Part shown: positions 61,557-64,000 of the stretch, in pieces
How positions within the stretch are numbered: the first letter of the stretch is position 1
Layout: every line of letters begins with the position of its first letter
Source: Atrina japonica
Taxonomy: Eukaryota > Mollusca > Bivalvia > Pterioida > Pinnidae
Assembly (NCBI GenBank): GCA_030159075.1
Contig: BROG01000003.1
Coordinates: 3,145,001-3,209,000, forward strand
Length of the DNA stretch: 64,000 nucleotides
Direction: 5' to 3'
Notes under the pieces: generated by a model
What the model saw: only the letters and a program-made list of their open reading frames with translations
Told to the model about the DNA's origin: nothing
The model's database searches: none
Translations under genes and position numbers: made by a program

Positions 61557-61685
61557 ACAAAGATAATGTTGCTATTGTATTGTTGTTTAATGTACCACTT
61601 AAGAATCTTTCACTCATGTGGAGACGTCATCAAATGCCATTGAAATAAGGCTTCAAATTTAGGCCTATGCCCGGCAAAGATAATG
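61557..61685 (-). mobile_element. Strongly truncated SINE (same family)
   Basis: Only the 3' third is present (tgttgtttaatgtaccactt to taggcctatgcccgg), flanked by CAAAGATAATG on both sides (61558-61568 and 61675-61685). The target duplication shows it inserted already truncated. Confidence 0.85.
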
Positions 61686-61983
61686 AATGGATCTGTGATA
61701 TACATAAACATCTGTGACATAATAAATAAAACCATTGATACTTCAGTAAATTATGGATGTGATCATGTCAACAAACAAAAATATTATCAAAATTAGGCCC
61801 AGACTCCCAGGGTTAAATGTGTTATTTTTCATTTATTCTGGATGTCTACCAAGTTCTGAGGACAAAATCAAACAAAATGCAGAATTACTAAGGATATATG
61901 GTGAAAATCATTTTTGGGAACTTCCTTTTGTCCTACTACTGTACTGACTTTTAAAGCAAAATGTACAACAGGCCGAAAAGCCT

Positions 61984-62153
61984 ACTTAGTCAAACTTGAC
62001 TATATAGAACAGGCAAATGTAGCTATTATAGTCAGGTGGCTTTTATACAGAGGTTTATTCATTATAATAAAGTTAAGAAAGGTTATGTTTGAATGGTCTT
62101 TATAGGCAGGTGCCCTTTAAACAGAGGTGGCCATTAATTCAAGTTTGACTGTA
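61984..62153. mobile_element. MITE in the gene's upstream flank
   Basis: Ends cttagtcaaacttgac and attcaagtttgactgta; interior gtcaggtggcttttatacag resembles the 30.7-kb family. Confidence 0.65.
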
Positions 62154-62349
62154 TTATATCTATAGATATAGTTTGTATATAAACAGGATTTGAATTTAAC
62201 ATATTTTTCCCCGAGTGGCTCACGGGACCTCTATATGTACTTCTACTGGCCTAGAAATAACTCAATAGAAATAATCTAAGGATAAAGAAGAACCAACTAT
62301 AACAGGACAAGGCAGGATATATGAATTTATCATTTAAACATGAACTTAC

Positions 62350-62540
62350 CGTATATAACCTGTTTGGCTAGTCTATTAATGTCTCAATCTAAATTTAGTA
62401 ATATCATTACATAATATGTCCAGTTTTACCGTGACTAGCATATTCTCGTGGTCATTCGAAGCCTCACTCTGACTGCTTACAATTACACGTTTTTTTCAGC
62501 TGTCTGATTTCCGACCCACCCATCCCTTTTATGAACAAAA
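62350..62540 (-). promoter_or_regulatory. Possible noncoding first exon / promoter area of the GH35 gene
   Basis: The first coding exon has a spliced leader, so an upstream noncoding exon is required. A good donor (revcomp of gaacttac, TACG|GTAAGTTC) sits at 62349/62350 on the minus strand, about 1.57 kb upstream. This is a candidate only; other donor-like sites exist at about 62835 and in the 63-kb array. No TATA box or initiator can be defended. Confidence 0.25.
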
Positions 62541-63035
62541 TGTTTTTATTTTACATGTTTTGTAATTTATAATTTCATGATATTTCATTTTGCTGATTAA
62601 TAATAAAATTCAACGTATTTTCAGGTGAAAATAGCCTGAGGACATTAAGATTGGACTTAATGAGTGATTACAAATGTGATAATGTAAATTATACTAAATA
62701 CAATCATCTGAGCGCTTCATGCCTAGAATAAGTGTTTATGTTTTTATTTTAAACTATTTTTGTTCGTTTGAGTAATACGAATAAGAAGATAATTTCAGTT
62801 TGTATTAAAGATGAGATTATTCTGTAAGATTAACATACCTGTACTTGTAACAATAACTGAAAAGAGCACATACATTATATTTATTTCATTTACTGGACAA
62901 TGGGACCAGTACTGATGAGAAATCTACTGGTCCGTCTAATTATTTACTGGTCACGGGCCAGCAGACCAGGGCTAATTTCGAGCCCTGATTTAAGTTACTA
63001 ATGTACAATTCAAATACAATAACGGCCTTAACTAT

Positions 63036-63595
63036 GTGGCACCAGCTGGTTAAAATAGAACATAAGGTGGTGTACAATCTTATAAAGTCTCCTTACCTAA
63101 GCTTACTCATAACAGAATCATACACACTCTACGTGGCACCGGCTGGTTAAAATAAAACATAAAGTAGTGTACAATCTTATAAAGTCTCCTTACCTAAGCT
63201 TACTCATAACAGAATCATACACACTCTACGTGGCACCGGCTGGTTAAATTAGAACATAAAGTGGTGTACAATCTTATAAAGTCTCCTTACCTAAGCTTAC
63301 TCATAACAGAATCATACACACTCTACGTGGCACCGGCTGGTTAAAATAAAACATAAAGTAGTGTACAATCTTATAAAGTCTCCTTACCTAAGCTTACTCA
63401 TAACAGAATCATACACACTCTACGTGGCACCGGCTGGTTAAAATAGAACATAAAGTGGTATACAATCTTATAGTCTCCCTAAGCTAACTCACAACAGAAT
63501 CATACACACCCTACGTGGCACCGGCTGGTTAAAATAGAACATAAAGTAGTCCACAATCTTATAAATTCTCCTTACCTAAGCTTACTCATAACACA
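63036..63595. repeat. ~5.8 x 97-bp array upstream of the GH35 gene
   Basis: Units start with gtggcaccggctggttaaaa at 63036, 63133, 63230, 63327 and 63424, with a shorter 91-bp step to 63515. Each has cttacctaagcttactcata, which on the minus strand gives AG|GTAAGG-type donor strings. Confidence 0.95.
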
Positions 63596-64000
63596 TTTTA
63601 TACCATTAAAACAACTAAAAATAGTTTTTTGGGACTTTTATACATTATTCTGAATTATTTATGTTATTAAAGATATTATTGTTGCCCTTAAAAACATGAA
63701 ATGTCAATAACTGCCCATTTTGGCTTACATATACATGTATATCTGACCAAAACTAAAAATATATTTCATGTATTTGGATGTTCTCCTTGAAATTTAGATT
63801 AACTTAGAACCATCACTTGTGGTTCTCAAAAAAGGTAAAACGCTATTTCAACAGATAACCATGGCTACGATAACCACGGCTACTACGACAATATAACATT
63901 AAATGCTGTCACTTGTGCCCATCATTGTGTTTTACTCAAAAGCATCTTATACCCCACAGCTCTTCTTCATCGCTGTATGACCTAATTGGGATCCAATTTT

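Overview
This is AT-rich animal nuclear DNA with long introns, many microsatellites and minisatellites, and dense short non-autonomous transposons. The short-element families (a tRNA-headed SINE, tiny TTAA-type MITEs, fold-back elements with a CCTCGGTCAA loop, TA-flanked Tigger/pogo-like MITEs) and the gene family present suggest a mollusc, most likely a bivalve. The organism assignment is inference.

Only one gene can be supported with confidence. It is a complete glycoside hydrolase family 35 (beta-galactosidase-like, GLB1L2/GLB1L3 type) gene on the minus strand. It has 19 coding exons from the start codon at 60741 to the stop at 26140. I joined the exons by hand: every junction has GT/AG borders, the reading frame is kept throughout, and the sum is 2088 nt, or 695 residues plus stop. 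The protein has a short cytosolic tail, one N-terminal membrane anchor, the GH35 catalytic barrel with both catalytic glutamates, and the C-terminal beta domains. The upstream noncoding exon(s) and the polyadenylation site are not resolved.

Layout: 1-26 kb is a repeat-rich gene desert. It holds microsatellites, a CpG-rich 23-bp minisatellite, fold-back elements, MITEs and SINE fragments, plus a few weak orphan open reading frames. 26.1-60.8 kb is the GH35 gene. Its introns hold MITEs, SINEs, a decayed DIRS/Ngaro-type retroelement at 46.2-47.5 kb, and at least eight minisatellite arrays. 60.8-64 kb is the upstream flank, with a SINE fragment, a MITE and a 97-bp tandem array.

The most interesting signal is the placement of three intronic minisatellites against exons of this gene. 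A 7 x 74-bp array copies the exon 18 acceptor together with the first 22 coding bases. A ~24 x 37-bp array carries an acceptor-like motif in each unit and runs into the exon 9 acceptor. A ~58 x 31-bp array, many units of which hold GTAAGT, begins about 30 bases after the exon 2 donor. These give the gene dozens of decoy splice sites. No undescribed multi-gene system was found.
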